Source: Diphasiastrum complanatum
Lineage: Eukaryota > Streptophyta > Lycopodiopsida > Lycopodiales > Lycopodiaceae
Direction of reading: 5' to 3'
Assembly (NCBI GenBank): GCA_029204225.1
Contig: CM055092.1
Coordinates: 40,886,016-40,950,015 of the forward strand
Length of the DNA stretch: 64,000 nt
Shown: piece by piece, positions 1 through 11,035 of the stretch
How the letters are laid out: each line of letters opens with the position of its first letter
How positions within the stretch are numbered: position 1 is the first letter of the stretch
Notes under the pieces: model-generated
The model's input: the letters and a program-made list of their open reading frames with translations, nothing else
The model's database searches: none
Told to the model about the DNA's origin: nothing
Made by a program: the position numbers and the translations under genes

Positions 1-87
1 CTTTGCTAACGGAAGAGCCTGATTTTTCATCAACGGAAGAGCTGATTTTTCAACAGTATTCACACGTTTCTACCTCCCCCGTTCATG

Positions 88-385
88 TGTGTGAGTCATT
101 TTTTGCCTTCTTCCGATCTGTGAGCAAATTTCTTACCTTTCAGTAGGGTGGTGTGCGAGTCATCTTTCACCATGTGTGAGTCATCTTTCACCATGTGTGA
201 GTAAGTAAATTCTGTGTGAGTCATCTTTCACCATGTGTGAGTAAGTAAATTCCCGTGTGCGAGTCATTTTTCATCCTGTTTGTGTGAGTAATCTTTCACC
301 ATGTGCGAGTCATTTTTCACCTTGTCTGCGAGTCATCTTTCACCGTGTGCGAGCCATTTTTCACCCTATCTATCCGAGTCATTCC
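88..385. repeat. Minisatellite, about 21-24 bp unit
   Basis: Imperfect tandem copies of a unit with the core GTGTGAGTCATCTTTCACCA run through this stretch. Some units are extended by a GAGTAAGTAAATTC variant. The open frame across it simply translates the repeat and has no independent coding support. The region before it (1-87) shows a short duplicated GGAAGAGC-TGATTTTTCA phrase and nothing else I recognise. Confidence 0.8.
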
Positions 386-420
386 CTAATTCTTCTCAGC
401 TACAAGAGTACTAGAAGAGG

Positions 421-440
421 TGTATATATATATATATATA
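421..440. repeat. (TA)n microsatellite
   Basis: Uninterrupted TA dinucleotides directly abut the left end of the foldback element that follows. TA runs are common insertion targets of plant DNA transposons. Confidence 0.9.
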
Positions 441-1536
441 CGGAGGTAGATCTTCATACAAATGCATTTTTATTTAATCCTTTCCCATGAAAAGTTTGAT
501 AAAATTTAAAAAATCCTTAAAGCACCCTTCAAATTTTTGATCATGAACGTCTCATTTGTTTAACACCTTTCACCATGAAAGTATGTACATGCACTTCAAA
601 ACAGTATGTGTGTTGGTAAAGGATAATTTGAATTTGAAATGGGCCCCTTGGATGCATGCATGGGGAGGAGGGCAATGCATCCTTTTCCTCATACATGCAT
701 CCTCCTTCCCAAGTTTTTTAGTTAAAAAAAGCTCATGCATGGGTGAGGGGAGGAGGATGCATGGGTGCGCCCCCAACCCTTCAATCCTCCCCGCACCCAT
801 GCATCCTCCTCCCCTCACCCATGCATGAGCGGGGAGGAGGATGCATGGGTGTTATACCCACACCCATACCCATGCGTGGGTATGGGTGCACCCGTGCATA
901 CTCCTCCCCTCACCCATGCATGAGCTTTTTTTAAATAAAGAACTTGGGGAGGAGGATGCATGTATGGGGAAAAGGATGCATTGCCCTCCTTCCCATGCAT
1001 GCATCCAAGGGGCCCACTCCAAATTCAAATTATCTTTTACCAACACACATATTGTTTTGAAGTGCATGTACATACTTTCATGGTGAAAGGTGCTAAACAA
1101 ATGAGAAGTTCATGATCAAAAATTTGAAGGGTGTTTTGAAGTGCATGTACATACTTTCATGGTGAAAGGTGCTAAACAAATGAGAAGTTCATGATCAAAA
1201 ATTTGAAGGGTGTTGCTGTAAGGATTGCTCCTCCCCTCACCCATGCATGCACTTTTTTTAATTAAAAAACTTGGGGAGGAGGATGCATGTATGGGAAAAA
1301 ATGATGCATGGCCCTCCTCCCCATGCATGCATCTAAGGGGCCCACTCAAAATTCAAATTATCCTTTACCAACACACATAGTGTTTTGAAGTGCATGTACA
1401 TACTTTGATGGTGAAAGGTGTTAAACAAATGAAACTTTTATTATTAAAAGTTTGAAGGGTGCTAAGGATTTTTTAAATTATCAGACTTTTCATAGGAAAG
1501 GTTGAAATAAAAATGCATTTCTATGAAGATCGGCCT
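441..1536. mobile_element. Foldback / MITE-like inverted-repeat element
   Basis: The outer left arm (from GGAGGTAGATCTTCAT, about 441-780) is matched in reverse complement by the outer right arm (about 1222-1536, ending ATGAAGATCGGCCTCC). An inner second right arm lies at about 890-1131. Its terminal 81 bp (TTTTGAAGTGCATGTACATA onward) is directly duplicated at 1133-1212. The centre is a palindromic cluster of CCCATGCATCCTCCTCCCCT motifs. Open frames on both strands mirror one another because of the symmetry, so none is taken as a gene. No target-site duplication could be identified. The likely class is a non-autonomous foldback or MITE-like DNA transposon, or a nest of two copies. Confidence 0.75.
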
Positions 1537-1539
1537 CCA

Positions 1540-1975
1540 TTGCTTGTCAATGACTCGAATTTTTGAAAAGACTTGAATTTTACGAAATGATCGAATTTTT
1601 CCAATGACTCAAATTTTTCCACTGCTCGAATTTTTCCAAAGGAGAGAGTTTTTCAAATGACTCAAATTTTTCTAAGACTCGAATTTTTTCAACTACTCAA
1701 ATTTTTTCGATGACTCAAATTTTTTTGAAGGATTGAACTGTCAACTCAAATTTTTCCGAAGGATCGAAGGACCCTTTGTACTATCACGTCGAATTTTTCA
1801 AAAGACTTGAATTTTTCCAAAGACTAGAATTTTTTCAAAGCCTCGATTTTTTCAAAAGACTCGATTCTTTTTCAAAGACTCAAATTTTTCCGAAGACTAG
1901 AATTTTTCTGAAAACTCGAATGTTTTCGAAGCTTCGAATTTTTCCATGGACTCGAATTTTTCCAAAGACTCGAGA
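1540..1975. repeat. Degenerate minisatellite (GACTCGAATTTTTCCAAA)
   Basis: More than twenty imperfect units of about 18-20 bp with the core GACTCGAATTTTTCCAAA follow the foldback element. The 77-residue frame here (repeating FF-x-RLEFFQRL) is a translation of the repeat. Confidence 0.85.
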
Positions 1976-1999
1976 TCGGCCATCATCCAAATCATCGGC

Positions 2000-2330
2000 C
2001 GCCACCTAGATCGGCCTCCATTGCCCGTCAACGACGGGCACTCACATACAGTTTTGTGCATGTGTATGGGTGCACCATGCATGCTCCCCCCCTCACCTAT
2101 GCATACACAATTTTTTTCACTAAAAATAATGTGGAGGGGAATGCATGTATGGCCCTCCTCATGATGCATATAAGGGGAGGAAGTTTTTTTGGACACATGC
2201 ATGTGTATGCATGTGTGAGTTTAGGATGATGTATGACCTCTTTCCAATACATATTTCATAGGTAGGGCCCACCTCCACAAATTCAAATTTCCATGTTACC
2301 TCTATTTCTTTCATGATCATGGTCTCTCTC
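2000..2330. repeat. Diverged half-copy of the foldback repeat family
   Basis: It begins with CGGCCTCCATTGCCCGTCAA. It then shares TTTTGTGCATGTGTATGGGT, the CCTATGCATACAC segment and an AATGCATGTATGG segment with copies at 6966-7160 and 9170-9235. It is a single arm with no coding content. Confidence 0.65.
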
Positions 2331-2384
2331 ACGGTCATGGGCACGCGCATGTTCAAGCGCTTTGTGTGGATTCAATGCTCGATA

Positions 2385-2650
2385 TTCTGAAGGCAGCTAG
2401 CAAGGAAAGAGAAAGAGACGGAAGGGATGGTTCTGAAGGAGGAGCAGGAGTTGAATGAGCGAGAAGCTAGGCATAAAGAAAGGCAATAGCGAAAGATGAA
2501 GAAGAGCCGAGAGGAAAAGGAGAAACGCAAGCAAAAGGAGCTGGAGCAAAAGAACAATTGTAGTTGGAGGCAGAGCGATTCGGTGCCCAAAGAAATAGAA
2601 GAGAAGAATATATGAATTTGTTAGAAGAAGCAGAAGCTACCACCATCTGC
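2385..2650 (+). pseudogene. Coiled-coil (KER-rich) gene fragment
   Basis: After allowing for stops and frame changes, this reads as a charged Lys/Glu/Arg-rich helix. It includes EEQELNEREARHKERQ, KEKRKQKELEQKNN and then GAQRNRREEYMNLLEEAE. Such segments occur in the C-terminal parts of several plant nuclear and transposon-associated proteins, so no family is assigned. It runs directly into an unrelated UDP-glycosyltransferase fragment with no spacer. This suggests that two captured gene pieces were joined in one repeat-rich block. Confidence 0.45.
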
Positions 2651-2976
2651 AACAGAAGCCACGGACGTTCAAGAAGGTTTCCTTTCTCGAACCCATAACC
2701 GTGGCCTGATCATTTCCACCTGGGTGCCACAGTTGGGCATCCTCTCTCACCCTTCCACGGGAGGCTTCATGAGCCGCTACGGTTGGAATTCCACTCTTGA
2801 GAGCATCTGCAGCGGGATGCCAATTCCGACACTACCTCAGTTCGCAGAGCAACACCTGATCTCAGCAGGGTAGTGACAGAGCATCTCAAGGTCGATGTGA
2901 AACTGCAGACGAGAAAAGACGATGTTGTAGACAGTGCTGAGATAGAAATAGTAGTGACAGAGCTGTTGCATTTGTG
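2643..2976 (+). pseudogene. UDP-glycosyltransferase (family 1) C-terminal fragment
   Basis: The conceptual reading contains EGFLSRTHNRGLIISTWVPQ followed by the PSPG-box signature: H-P-S-T-G-G-F, then G-W-N-S-T-L-E-S and P-Q-F-A-E-Q. These are the UDP-sugar-binding residues of plant family-1 glycosyltransferases, which transfer sugars to small-molecule acceptors in the cytosol. The expected SHCGWNS is SRYGWNS here. Stop codons follow ISAG, and after a frame change the reading continues as EHLKVDVKLQTRKDD up to VVTELL, as in the family's C-terminal region. Only about 110 of roughly 470 residues are present, with no start, so this is a dead fragment. Confidence 0.8.
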
Positions 2977-4893
2977 GATCCTCGCTGATGTGCCTCGCTA
3001 ATCAGTGGAGTGCGATGGTCTGAACCTGGCCTACCTCACTAGCACTCACATATGGACTTTATTGACATTGCCTCATAAGACTAAATAATGTGAGTGTGAT
3101 GGTTATGTGCAGAATCAACATGATCCTTTTGGGACAAAGATGCTGACACGATCCCCAGCCGAATTTTCTTGGCAAGCACTTCGTCAGCACTTTGTATGAA
3201 AGACCAAATTTGCTGAAGCTAGATAAAAAACCTCCACTGTACATCTCTTTGTATACAGATTCTGATTTAAGAATTTCCTGATTATTGTTGTCCTCATTAG
3301 CAGATCTAAAAAACATATATAATGTTTAAATTGCGTTTGTATCATTGATTGATACCATTATTTATACAACTATTCTCCCTCGCTGGCCGCAACATCTTCC
3401 ACAAAGGCAAGATTTCCTTCCTCTGGTACTCTGATTAAACATGATAATTACCGGTCAATAGCTAGCCTTCGTGCTGTACTTCATGTTTTATAAAGATGTG
3501 AGGTCCTTCAAATATTTCAGTGGTAGAGTACTACCATCTAAGACTACTAGCAGCCTTTTCATATTCAGATGCAAATTGTTGGCCAATCAATCAAGACATC
3601 TAGTAGCTATACAATTCTGTGCGGATGATGGTGATTTGATTGCTCAAAATGCTGATGGTGTTATACAAATTTACCATGTGCATAGATTATTAAAACCTAA
3701 CCTCTAAGCCTTCCTTTTGGCAATGTAGTGTTCTGTATACTTATCTTTGCTGACAAAACTGGCTGCTATGATGATGTCTGCCTACTTGGCATGTGACAAG
3801 AAACTAAACTAAATCAATGCCTATATATTGACCATGCACATATCTCATTTAATATGTAACGAAAGCTGATAGGCATTATAATTTCCCCTACAAAATTCTA
3901 CTAGTTGTTTGACATTTCAGTTCCAAGGTGTCTTGCTTTGAAGTCTTTCTGTGATCGTAGTTTTTGAAAATTTTCAAGGTTATGATCAGAAAGCTAGGGA
4001 TAAATGTCATAAAATCTTCGAAGCTTGCAAGGTGCCTTTCCACTTTATTATCTTGAGCTGCAATTTGTAAAAGGCACTTAGGGTTTACCTTCTTGACCTC
4101 AATATATTGTTGGAGTTATGTGGCCTTACAAGTTTTGCAGATTAAGTTGTCCTTTTGATATCTACTCTTGATATCTAAGGGGGTGCACATGTTGGAGTTG
4201 AGAATACAATATGGAAGACTCCATGAGTCCTTTTTTTGATCTTCTAATTGATCATAATATAGAAAAGGTGGCTCCATTGACATGTTTTAATAGTCTTTAG
4301 ATTGATAAGACAACCTAGACGACTCATGTTCATCTCATATTACGTAGTTCTAGGAACGAGCTTGATGATGTAGTTGGGGTTTTAGCAAAATTCATAACTC
4401 ATCCAAATAGAAAAATGATTGAATTTAAAATCAAGTTCTTGATGCAGCCCTCAATATTAAATTATGACATTTGTATAAATTTAGACCCTATACTAAAGCA
4501 TAATAGATCAACTACATCATGTAAGCATAATATTTATTGGATACGATTAGACCATATCTACAATATCTATATATTTCTCAAGTTACTTTCATAATGAGCA
4601 AGGTCTAAAGATTCAAGAAGCACGAATCAAATAACTCATCTTCTAGGGAGGAGGTAAGTCAATGGTACTTTGTTTTTCTATGAAATCTAGATGGCATATG
4701 GAATATGGAATATATTCACCTTCAAAGAAATTAGAAATATTTCTTTATACCTAGGAGGAGTGCTTGATAGGTTTTGATTTTTTCCAAATTTGTTAGTAAT
4801 TGACTTATTATTGAATACTCAACAACATTGTTTGCAAATTTGCAAGGAAAGATGAGTATATATGAATAATACAAAATTTCTAATTTGCAACAG

Positions 4894-4895
<2 letters not shown>
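2977..4895. other. Intergenic, no gene recognised
   Basis: Short frames (85 residues minus at 3059-3316, 78 residues plus at 3471-3707) show no family features. At about 4170-4215, a GATATCTAAGGGGGTGCACA stretch followed by TGTTGGAGTTGAG resembles a Copia polypurine tract and LTR start. No matching coding remnant was seen, so this is only a hint. Confidence 0.5.

Positions 4896-4898
<3 letters not shown>

Positions 4899-4950
<52 letters not shown>
4899..4950. repeat. (CT)n microsatellite
   Basis: About 26 perfect CT dinucleotides. The opposite-strand frame encoding a run of Arg-Glu here is an artefact. Confidence 0.95.
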
Positions 4951-4952
<2 letters not shown>

Positions 4953-5267
4953 TGATTTCAAGAGAAGAAATTAAACAATTATGTTAGTTAAGAATTGCTT
5001 CCTAATATTATCTCTGTGTTTTGAAATCCTAAGCAGAAGTCAAGCTTATCAGATTAGCAATCTGGATTTTGAGATCTCAAGGCTTTAAAAAAACAATCTA
5101 ATCTAGCACTTTCCCCCTCAGATGGTAATTGCCATGCTTTTGTGGGCTACCAATCTCTTATAGTGCTTTTGGTGCTCTACGTCTTCGCACTCTTAATAGA
5201 GTTTTGATGTGATTGGGATGGTGGCTATGCTTGCTGATGTTTGACAATAGAATGCACTTTTCAATTA

Positions 5268-6560
5268 GGGCACAATAAATGGACTACTTCTGGGCATTCA
5301 CGAGAACTGGTCCAGTGCTGCCAAACGGAGTCCGTTTTGCCTATCGTTCGTTTCATATTGTGCTGCTCGACATGAACCCACTGGACCATTTGTAGCTCAA
5401 TTCCGACGTCGTTTGTCCAGAAACGACCTTGTTGACGGGGAGAATATATACCACTAAATGAACTACTTTCCAACATCCCTGAGAACCGGTCCAGTGTCAC
5501 CGAATGAAGTCCATTTTTCAAACTGTTAGTTCCGTTCTGAGTAGCATGCCGATACAACGAACCTACGACACTAATCTGGGCTCCAAATGGTTTAGTACTC
5601 ACAGCGAAACTTGCATCCGAACCAGAAACCCTAAACGTAGTGTTGGGATTCTAGGCCCGTCAAGCCAGAAATTGGTCGGATTAAGTAAAAAATGGTCAGA
5701 ACTTCGGATGAGAGGTGTCCACATGTTCGTGGGCACGAATCCACAGGACTATTTGTAGCTCAATCTCGATGCCATTTTTTCAGAAACAGCCTTTTTGTCG
5801 GGCGGAATGCCACTAAATGGACTACTTTCCAACATCTCCGAGAATCGATCCAGTGTTGCCAAACGAAATCCGTTTTTCAGACCGTTTGTTCTATCCTATG
5901 TTGCACGCCGATACGAACCTATCGCACTAAACTGGGCTCCAAATGGTTCAGTACTCATAGCGAAACATGCATTTGAACCAGAAATCCTAAACGTAGTGCT
6001 GGGATTCTAGGCTCATCGAGCCAGGAATTGGTCAGATTCAGTAAAAAAAGTCAGAACTTCAGAAAGGAGGTGTCCACAAGTTCATGGGCTCGACACGACC
6101 CCACAAGGCCATTTGCAGCTCAAATTTGACATCATTTGTCCGGAAATGCCCTTGTTGTCGAGGAGAATGCCACTAAATGGACTACTTTCCAAAATTACCG
6201 AGAATTGGTCCAGTGTCGCCGAACGAAATCCGTACTTCAGACCCTCTGTTTTGTCCTGTGCCACACACCATGACGAACCCACAGGACTAAACCGGGCTCC
6301 AAACGATTCAATACTCACAGCGAAACGTGCATCCAAATCAGAAACCCTAAATGTAGTCTTGGGATTCTAGGCCTGACGAGCCAAGAATTGGTCGGATTCA
6401 GTAAAAAATAGTCAAAACCTCGGACGGTAGGTGTCCAGAGGTTTGTGGGCTCAACACGAATCCACTGGACCAGTTGTTGCTCAATTTCGACGTCGTATGC
6501 TTCAAAACGCCCTTCGTGTTGGGAGGAACGCCACTAGAGCACAATAAATGGACTACTTTT
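5268..6560. repeat. Tandem array with 357-360 bp period
   Basis: The landmark GGGATTCTAGGC recurs at 5644, 6001 and 6361, giving periods of 357 and 360 bp. Each unit also contains AATGGACTACTTTCCAA, GGTCCAGTGT, CTAAACTGGGCTCCAAA and TCAGAACTTCGG-like phrases. About three full units plus partial ends are present. Frames on both strands repeat with the unit and encode no known family. A further truncated unit runs to about 6660. An inverted copy of the family lies at 26.3-26.9 kb and a fragment at 11.43-11.56 kb. Confidence 0.85.
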
Positions 6561-6714
6561 TGGCATTTTCGAGACGTGGTCCAGTATCGCCAAATGGGCT
6601 TCGTCTTGCATGCCATCTGTTCCATCCAGTGCTGCACGTCAAGACAAACCCGCATACACATACATGCAATAGCAGCAACAGCACCAGTAACAACATCCAC
6701 AACTCTCGTGAATT

Positions 6715-6965
6715 TGATGGTACACACACGCACATGCACACACACTTTGCACACATTCACACAGACCCACTTCACTCACACACACATAGCATTGACTGCT
6801 CGGCCGCACGCCTCGACCATCAGCCACCTGTCAACGGCATACACATAGACATATACGCACACAGACACACAAATCCACACACATACATATACATGTACAC
6901 ACACACCCCCTCAACTGCCCGCCATCGGCGGGCACTCTTTACTATATATATATATATATATATAT
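6715..6965. repeat. AC-rich low-complexity block with (TA)n
   Basis: Interspersed ACACAC and CACATACA runs contain CGGCCGCACGCC and CATCGGCGGGCACTC phrases. They end in a perfect TA run at about 6943-6965. The same arrangement (AC-rich, then CGGCCACCC, then foldback arm) recurs near 8.75-9.2 kb and 11.57-11.82 kb. Confidence 0.8.
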
Positions 6966-7200
6966 TTAAACTTATGTACAATTTTGCGCATGTGTATGGG
7001 TGGGTGCACCCATGCATCCTCCTCTCCTCACCCATGCATATACACTTTTTTAACTAAAAATGATGAGGAAGGGAATGCATGTATGGGGAAAGTGCATATC
7101 CACATACATTTGCACATTGTGTGCATTGAGGGGTGGGCCCCAAAAAGATTCCCCACCCCTCCCTCCCGCTCACTAAATTCAAATATCTTTTTCTAAATTC
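6966..7200. repeat. Foldback-family half copy
   Basis: The segment AACTTATGTACAATTTTGCG, then CATGTGTATGGGTG and CACCCATGCATCCTCCTC, matches the arm of the 441-1536 element and the 9170-9235 copy. It ends in the GGGCCCC-containing segment and AAATTCAAAT. Confidence 0.65.
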
Positions 7201-7599
7201 AAATATTTGAAGTTTGAAGTTAAGGTTTATTTTTTTTCACGCACTTCAATGTCCTTTAAGCTTTAGCCAATAATCTTTATTACATGGCTTTCTTATTTAT
7301 TTTAACCAAAGTTTTACCCATAAATCATGAACATAAAAATTTTCTTGACTACCTTAAATTGTTTTTTTTTTTTTTTCAATCCTTCAAATCCCTATCTTGG
7401 CCCTCCATTTTCAGGAATGTTTAACCACAAGCCCAAACTCACTAGCTTTAACTCCCAAGGCGTTACCCAAAAGCTTTTATCCATGGGCCAAAAATATACA
7501 CAGTTTAAAAAAAAAGGATGGGATGGGGTGAGAGGAGCAAAAGAGCCAATAAGAAGACAAAAATAGGGGGGCGGAGGATTTGGAAAACACGTGCGTGTG

Positions 7600-7745
7600 T
7601 GTGCATACACACACACACACGTGTGTGTATGTGTGTGTGCGGGCGCGCATTTATTGTATGTGTGTGAGAGCTTCCGCTGACACATTGAATGCATGTGTGT
7701 GTGTGTCTGCGCGCGCATACACACACACACACACACACACACACC
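7600..7745. repeat. Compound (AC)n/(GT)n microsatellite
   Basis: Alternating CACACA and GTGTGT runs with GCGCGC interruptions. The strand switches make it locally self-complementary. Confidence 0.9.
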
Positions 7746-7835
7746 TTCATATAAAAGACTTTTTTTGTGGATGAGGTATAGTGTATGAAGTATAGAGTCC
7801 AGAGTCCTTTTTTCTCCTTCCCTCTCTCCCACGGG

Positions 7836-7841
<6 letters not shown>

Positions 7842-7912
<71 letters not shown>
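7842..7912. repeat. (CT)n microsatellite
   Basis: About 35 perfect CT units. In copy B the corresponding run is much shorter (about 10096-10118). Confidence 0.95.
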
Positions 7913-7919
<7 letters not shown>

Positions 7920-8154
7920 CAAGCTGACCAACCACCCATAGAGGGAGGGAGGTCCCTCCATGCCCCTAAAAAAAATTTAAAAAGGTTAAAATGTCTGTGT
8001 CTGTCATAAAAAAATATGGACGTAAACCCCCTTAAAAATGTGAACCCCCACTCCCCATAAAACAATGAAAGTGAATGGGAGTTTTGGCTCCCCATAAATT
8101 AAGTTTTCTTTTTTTGTTAGAAGGAGATAAAAAAAGTCCCCATCAAGAAAGAAA

Positions 8155-8200
8155 CCTCCCCCCCCCCCCCCCCCCCCCAAACCAAAAAAAAAAAAAAAAA
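8155..8200. repeat. Poly-C / poly-A homopolymer junction
   Basis: A run of about 20 C followed by AAACC and about 18 A. It is absent from copy B at the matching place, so it may be a slippage expansion or an assembly-sensitive spot. Confidence 0.85.
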
Positions 8201-8736
8201 CTAACATTTTTAAGGGCGGGAGCATATCTTTTTTTTTAACACTCCGTCGCCCTTTTTTGTCAGGCAAAACCCACCCACCTATCTTCCCCGAGCACTTAAA
8301 CCATCGACCTCTTGCCCCCAAACAACTTGCTCTTAACCCTTAGGGAGCACACCCACACTCCGCTCACCCCATATGTTCCCCCTTTCTCTTGTCAGTCCAC
8401 CTAAAAAACATCATCGATGAGCAGACCCGCACTAAGTATTATTACATGGCTTTCTTATTTATTTTGAATTACCAAAGTTTTACCCATAAATCATGAACAT
8501 AAAGTTTTACCCACAGTTTTTTTCTTCGCCTAGCTTCCATGCTCTATGAAGGAACATATTTGCCAATCTCATCCTTGCAACGACTGTGGAAAATAGTAGA
8601 AGTTGAATATCTAAAACTAGACATTTTTTTATTTATTCAAATTGAAATGGAAATTTGACACGAAGTTTTCCTTTGTTCTTACCTCTAGAGTTCTTCCTTT
8701 TTCTCTCTTGCTACACAAGTTTGCTTGATTAATTTG

Positions 8737-8787
8737 TCCCATCGGCCACATAAATCACACACACGCACATTTCATACACACAAATCC

Positions 8788-8819
<32 letters not shown>

Positions 8820-9235
8820 ATCGACCACAAATCACACACACCATCAAGCACAAATCATACACACAAATCCACACACACAGATACGCACGCACACTCATAC
8901 ACACAAATCCATACACACACACATCATCGGCCACCCACCATCGGCGGGCACACTGCTAGACTACCCACATGCATGCAAAGATATACACACTCTCACAAAT
9001 ACACACATGCACTCACGTACATACACACACATACATCGGCCACCCGTCGCCGTCCATCGGCTTTCCTTCTAAACCGGCCGTCACCCAGATCGTCAGCCGC
9101 CCATCGGCCCCACCGCCCATCGGCCGTCAACGACAAGCAGTCTTTACTAGTATAATATATTTAAACTTATGTACAGTTTTGCGCATGTGTATGGGTGCAC
9201 CCATGCATTCTCCTCCCCTCACCCATGCATGAGCT
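8737..9235. repeat. AC-rich block, CGGCCA(C)CC repeats and foldback arm
   Basis: AC-rich phrases such as CACCATCAAGCACAAATCAT are followed by several CATCGGCCACCC-like copies. Then comes TTTAAACTTATGTACAGTTT and the foldback arm segment GCGCATGTGTATGGGTGCAC. The block is collinear with 11560-11825 and in part with 6715-7040. Confidence 0.75.
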
Positions 9236-9239
9236 TTTC

Positions 9240-9480
9240 TAACGTAAAAACCTGCAGGTTCTTTTGCAGTTCATTTAAAAGTTGCCTTAAATGGCATAAT
9301 ATTTTACTTTTGAAAATTATGAGCAATAAATACCTTACAGATTTGTAAGGTATCTTTACTATTTTTAGAAATATCAAGAAACACCTTACAATGGTGTAAG
9401 ATTCATTTACTATTTATAGTAAGTTACACAATTCAAAAATGCTATTTCGAGAAGTGTTATTTTAAAAAAAAAAAAAAAAA
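9240..9480. repeat. Hairpin-rich AT segment
   Basis: It contains the palindrome AACCTGCAGGTT, the near-palindrome CCTTACAGATTTGTAAGG and a CACCTTACAATGGTGTAAG stem. It ends in a poly-A run of about 17 before CCTGTAGGTG. The pattern suggests a small non-autonomous element; no ends could be proven. Confidence 0.45.
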
Positions 9481-9585
9481 CCTGTAGGTGTTTTACGCAA
9501 GAGAAGGCCCACGAGCGGGGGCCTTCCGCCTTTGGAGGCTCCCTCAGGCTGCCGCCCTTGGGCGCCTCAAAAGGCCTTAAACTAG
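9481..9585. other. GC-rich island
   Basis: A stretch of about 80 bp (GGCCCACGAGCGGGGGCCTT to GGGCGCCTCAAAAGGCC) is far more GC-rich than its surroundings and can pair with itself. It has no frame and no known RNA signature. Confidence 0.4.
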
Positions 9586-9966
9586 TTTTTTTTTTTTTTT
9601 TTCAATCCTTCAAATTCCTTTCTTGGCCCGCCATTTTTAAGAATGTTTAACCACAAGCCCAAACTCACTAGTTTTAACTCCTAAATCATTATCCACAAGC
9701 TTTTATCCATGGGCCAAAAAATGCACAATTAAAAAAAAAGGAGAGGGATGGGGTGAGGGGAGTAAAAGAGACAATAAAAAGAGAAAATAGGGGGGGAGGG
9801 GGGATTTGGAGCACACATGCATGCACACACACGCATCACGCACGCACACACGTGTGAGTGAGTGAGTGAGTGAGTGAGTGTGTGTGTGTGCACGCGCGCA
9901 TGCCTGTGTGTGTGTGTGTGCGCGCGCCTATGTGTGTGTGTGTGCGCGCACGTGCACGTGCACGTG

Positions 9967-9998
<32 letters not shown>

Positions 9999-11035
9999 TC
10001 TCCATATAAAAAACCTTTTGTGGATGAGATATAATGTATGAAGTATAGAGTCTAGAGTCCTTTTTTCTCCGTCTCTTTTTCCCACGGGCCCCACATCTCT
10101 CTCTCTCTCTCTTTCTCTCCACAGGCTGACTAACCACCCATAGAGGGAGGGAGGTCCCTCCATGCCCCTAAAAAAAATGAAGAAGGTTAAAATGTGTGTA
10201 GATATATAAACAAGGGGGTGACTCCATTCCATTAAAAGTAAATATATCAATATTTAGCCCCCCCCACGCACGCGCGCGCGCGCACACACACACACACATT
10301 TTTTTAAATGTAAACCTCTCATAAAAAAATATCAATGTAAATCCACTTAAAAATGTGAACCCCACTCTCCATAAAACAAAAAAAATGAAGGGGCTTTTTG
10401 GCTCCCCATAAATTAAGTTTTTTTTTTTTAGAAGGAGACAAAAAAAAGTCCCCATCAGGAAAGAAATTCTCCTCCCAAAAAAAAAACTAAGGCTTTTAAG
10501 GGCAGGCACATATCTTTTTTTAACACTCCCTCGCCCTTTTTTGTCACATGGCAAAACCCACCCACCCATCTCCCCCGAGCACCCATCGGCCTCTTGCCCA
10601 AACAATTTGCTTTTAACCATTAGGGAGCACACCCGCACTCCGCCCACCCATATGTTCTCCCCTTCTCTTGTCAATCCACCCAAAAAAACATCATTGATGA
10701 GCAGAACCGCACTAAGATATATTATATGGCTTTCATATTTATTTTGAATTACCAAAATTTTATCCATAGATCATGAACATAAAGTTTTACCCAAAGTTCT
10801 TTTCTCTGTCTAGCATCCATGCTCTATTGAAGAACATATTTGCAAATCCCATCCTTGCAACGTTTGTGGGAAATAGCAGAAGTTGAATATCTAGAACTAG
10901 ACATTTTTTTATTTATTCAAATTGAAATGAAAATTTGACATGAAGTTTTCCTTTGTTCTTACCTCTAGGGTTCTTCCTTTTTCTTTCTTCCCAACTCTGT
11001 CGTTTTTTATTCTCTTGATGGACAAGTTTGCTTGA
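9586..11035. repeat. Duplicated 1.4-kb repeat block, copy B
   Basis: Collinear with copy A (7363-8735). The GT/AC microsatellite is restructured with GTGAGTGAGT and CGTGCACGTG repeats, the CT run is shorter, and an insertion of about 110 bp containing (CG)n(CA)n lies at 10200-10310. The 199- and 173-codon minus frames are not conserved in copy A and are rejected as genes. Confidence 0.75.

Larger units (their letters stand above)
7363..8735. repeat. Duplicated 1.4-kb repeat block, copy A
   Basis: From a poly-T run through CAATCCTTCAAAT, TTTAACCACAAGCCCAAACT and GAGGGAGGGAGGTCCCTCCA to GAAGTTTTCCTTTGTTCTTA, this block is collinear with copy B at 9586-11035. Differences lie mainly in microsatellite length. 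A segment of about 65 bp (TACATGGCTTTCTTATTTAT to AATCATGAACATAAA) occurs both just before the block (7283-7342) and within its 3' part (8444-8503). There is no coding capacity; the long frames are microsatellite translations. It is probably a non-autonomous mobile repeat of unknown class. Confidence 0.75.

Noticed and set aside
88-400. CRISPR-like regularly spaced repeats
   Set aside because: Units are directly tandem with no unique spacers, and the context is a plant transposon landscape.
3059-3707. 85- and 78-codon frames near the UGT fragment as parts of the same gene
   Set aside because: No glycosyltransferase motifs are present; composition is AT-driven and the strands differ.
6398-7057. 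Frames of 124-169 codons on both strands
   Set aside because: They cross the 360-bp repeat and AC-rich DNA; His/Thr-rich composition follows the CACACA repeat.
7392-8095. 189- and 196-codon minus-strand frames with Arg-Glu and Cys-Val runs
   Set aside because: They are translations of (CT)n and (GT)n microsatellites, and the frames are not kept in the duplicate block at 9.6-11.0 kb.
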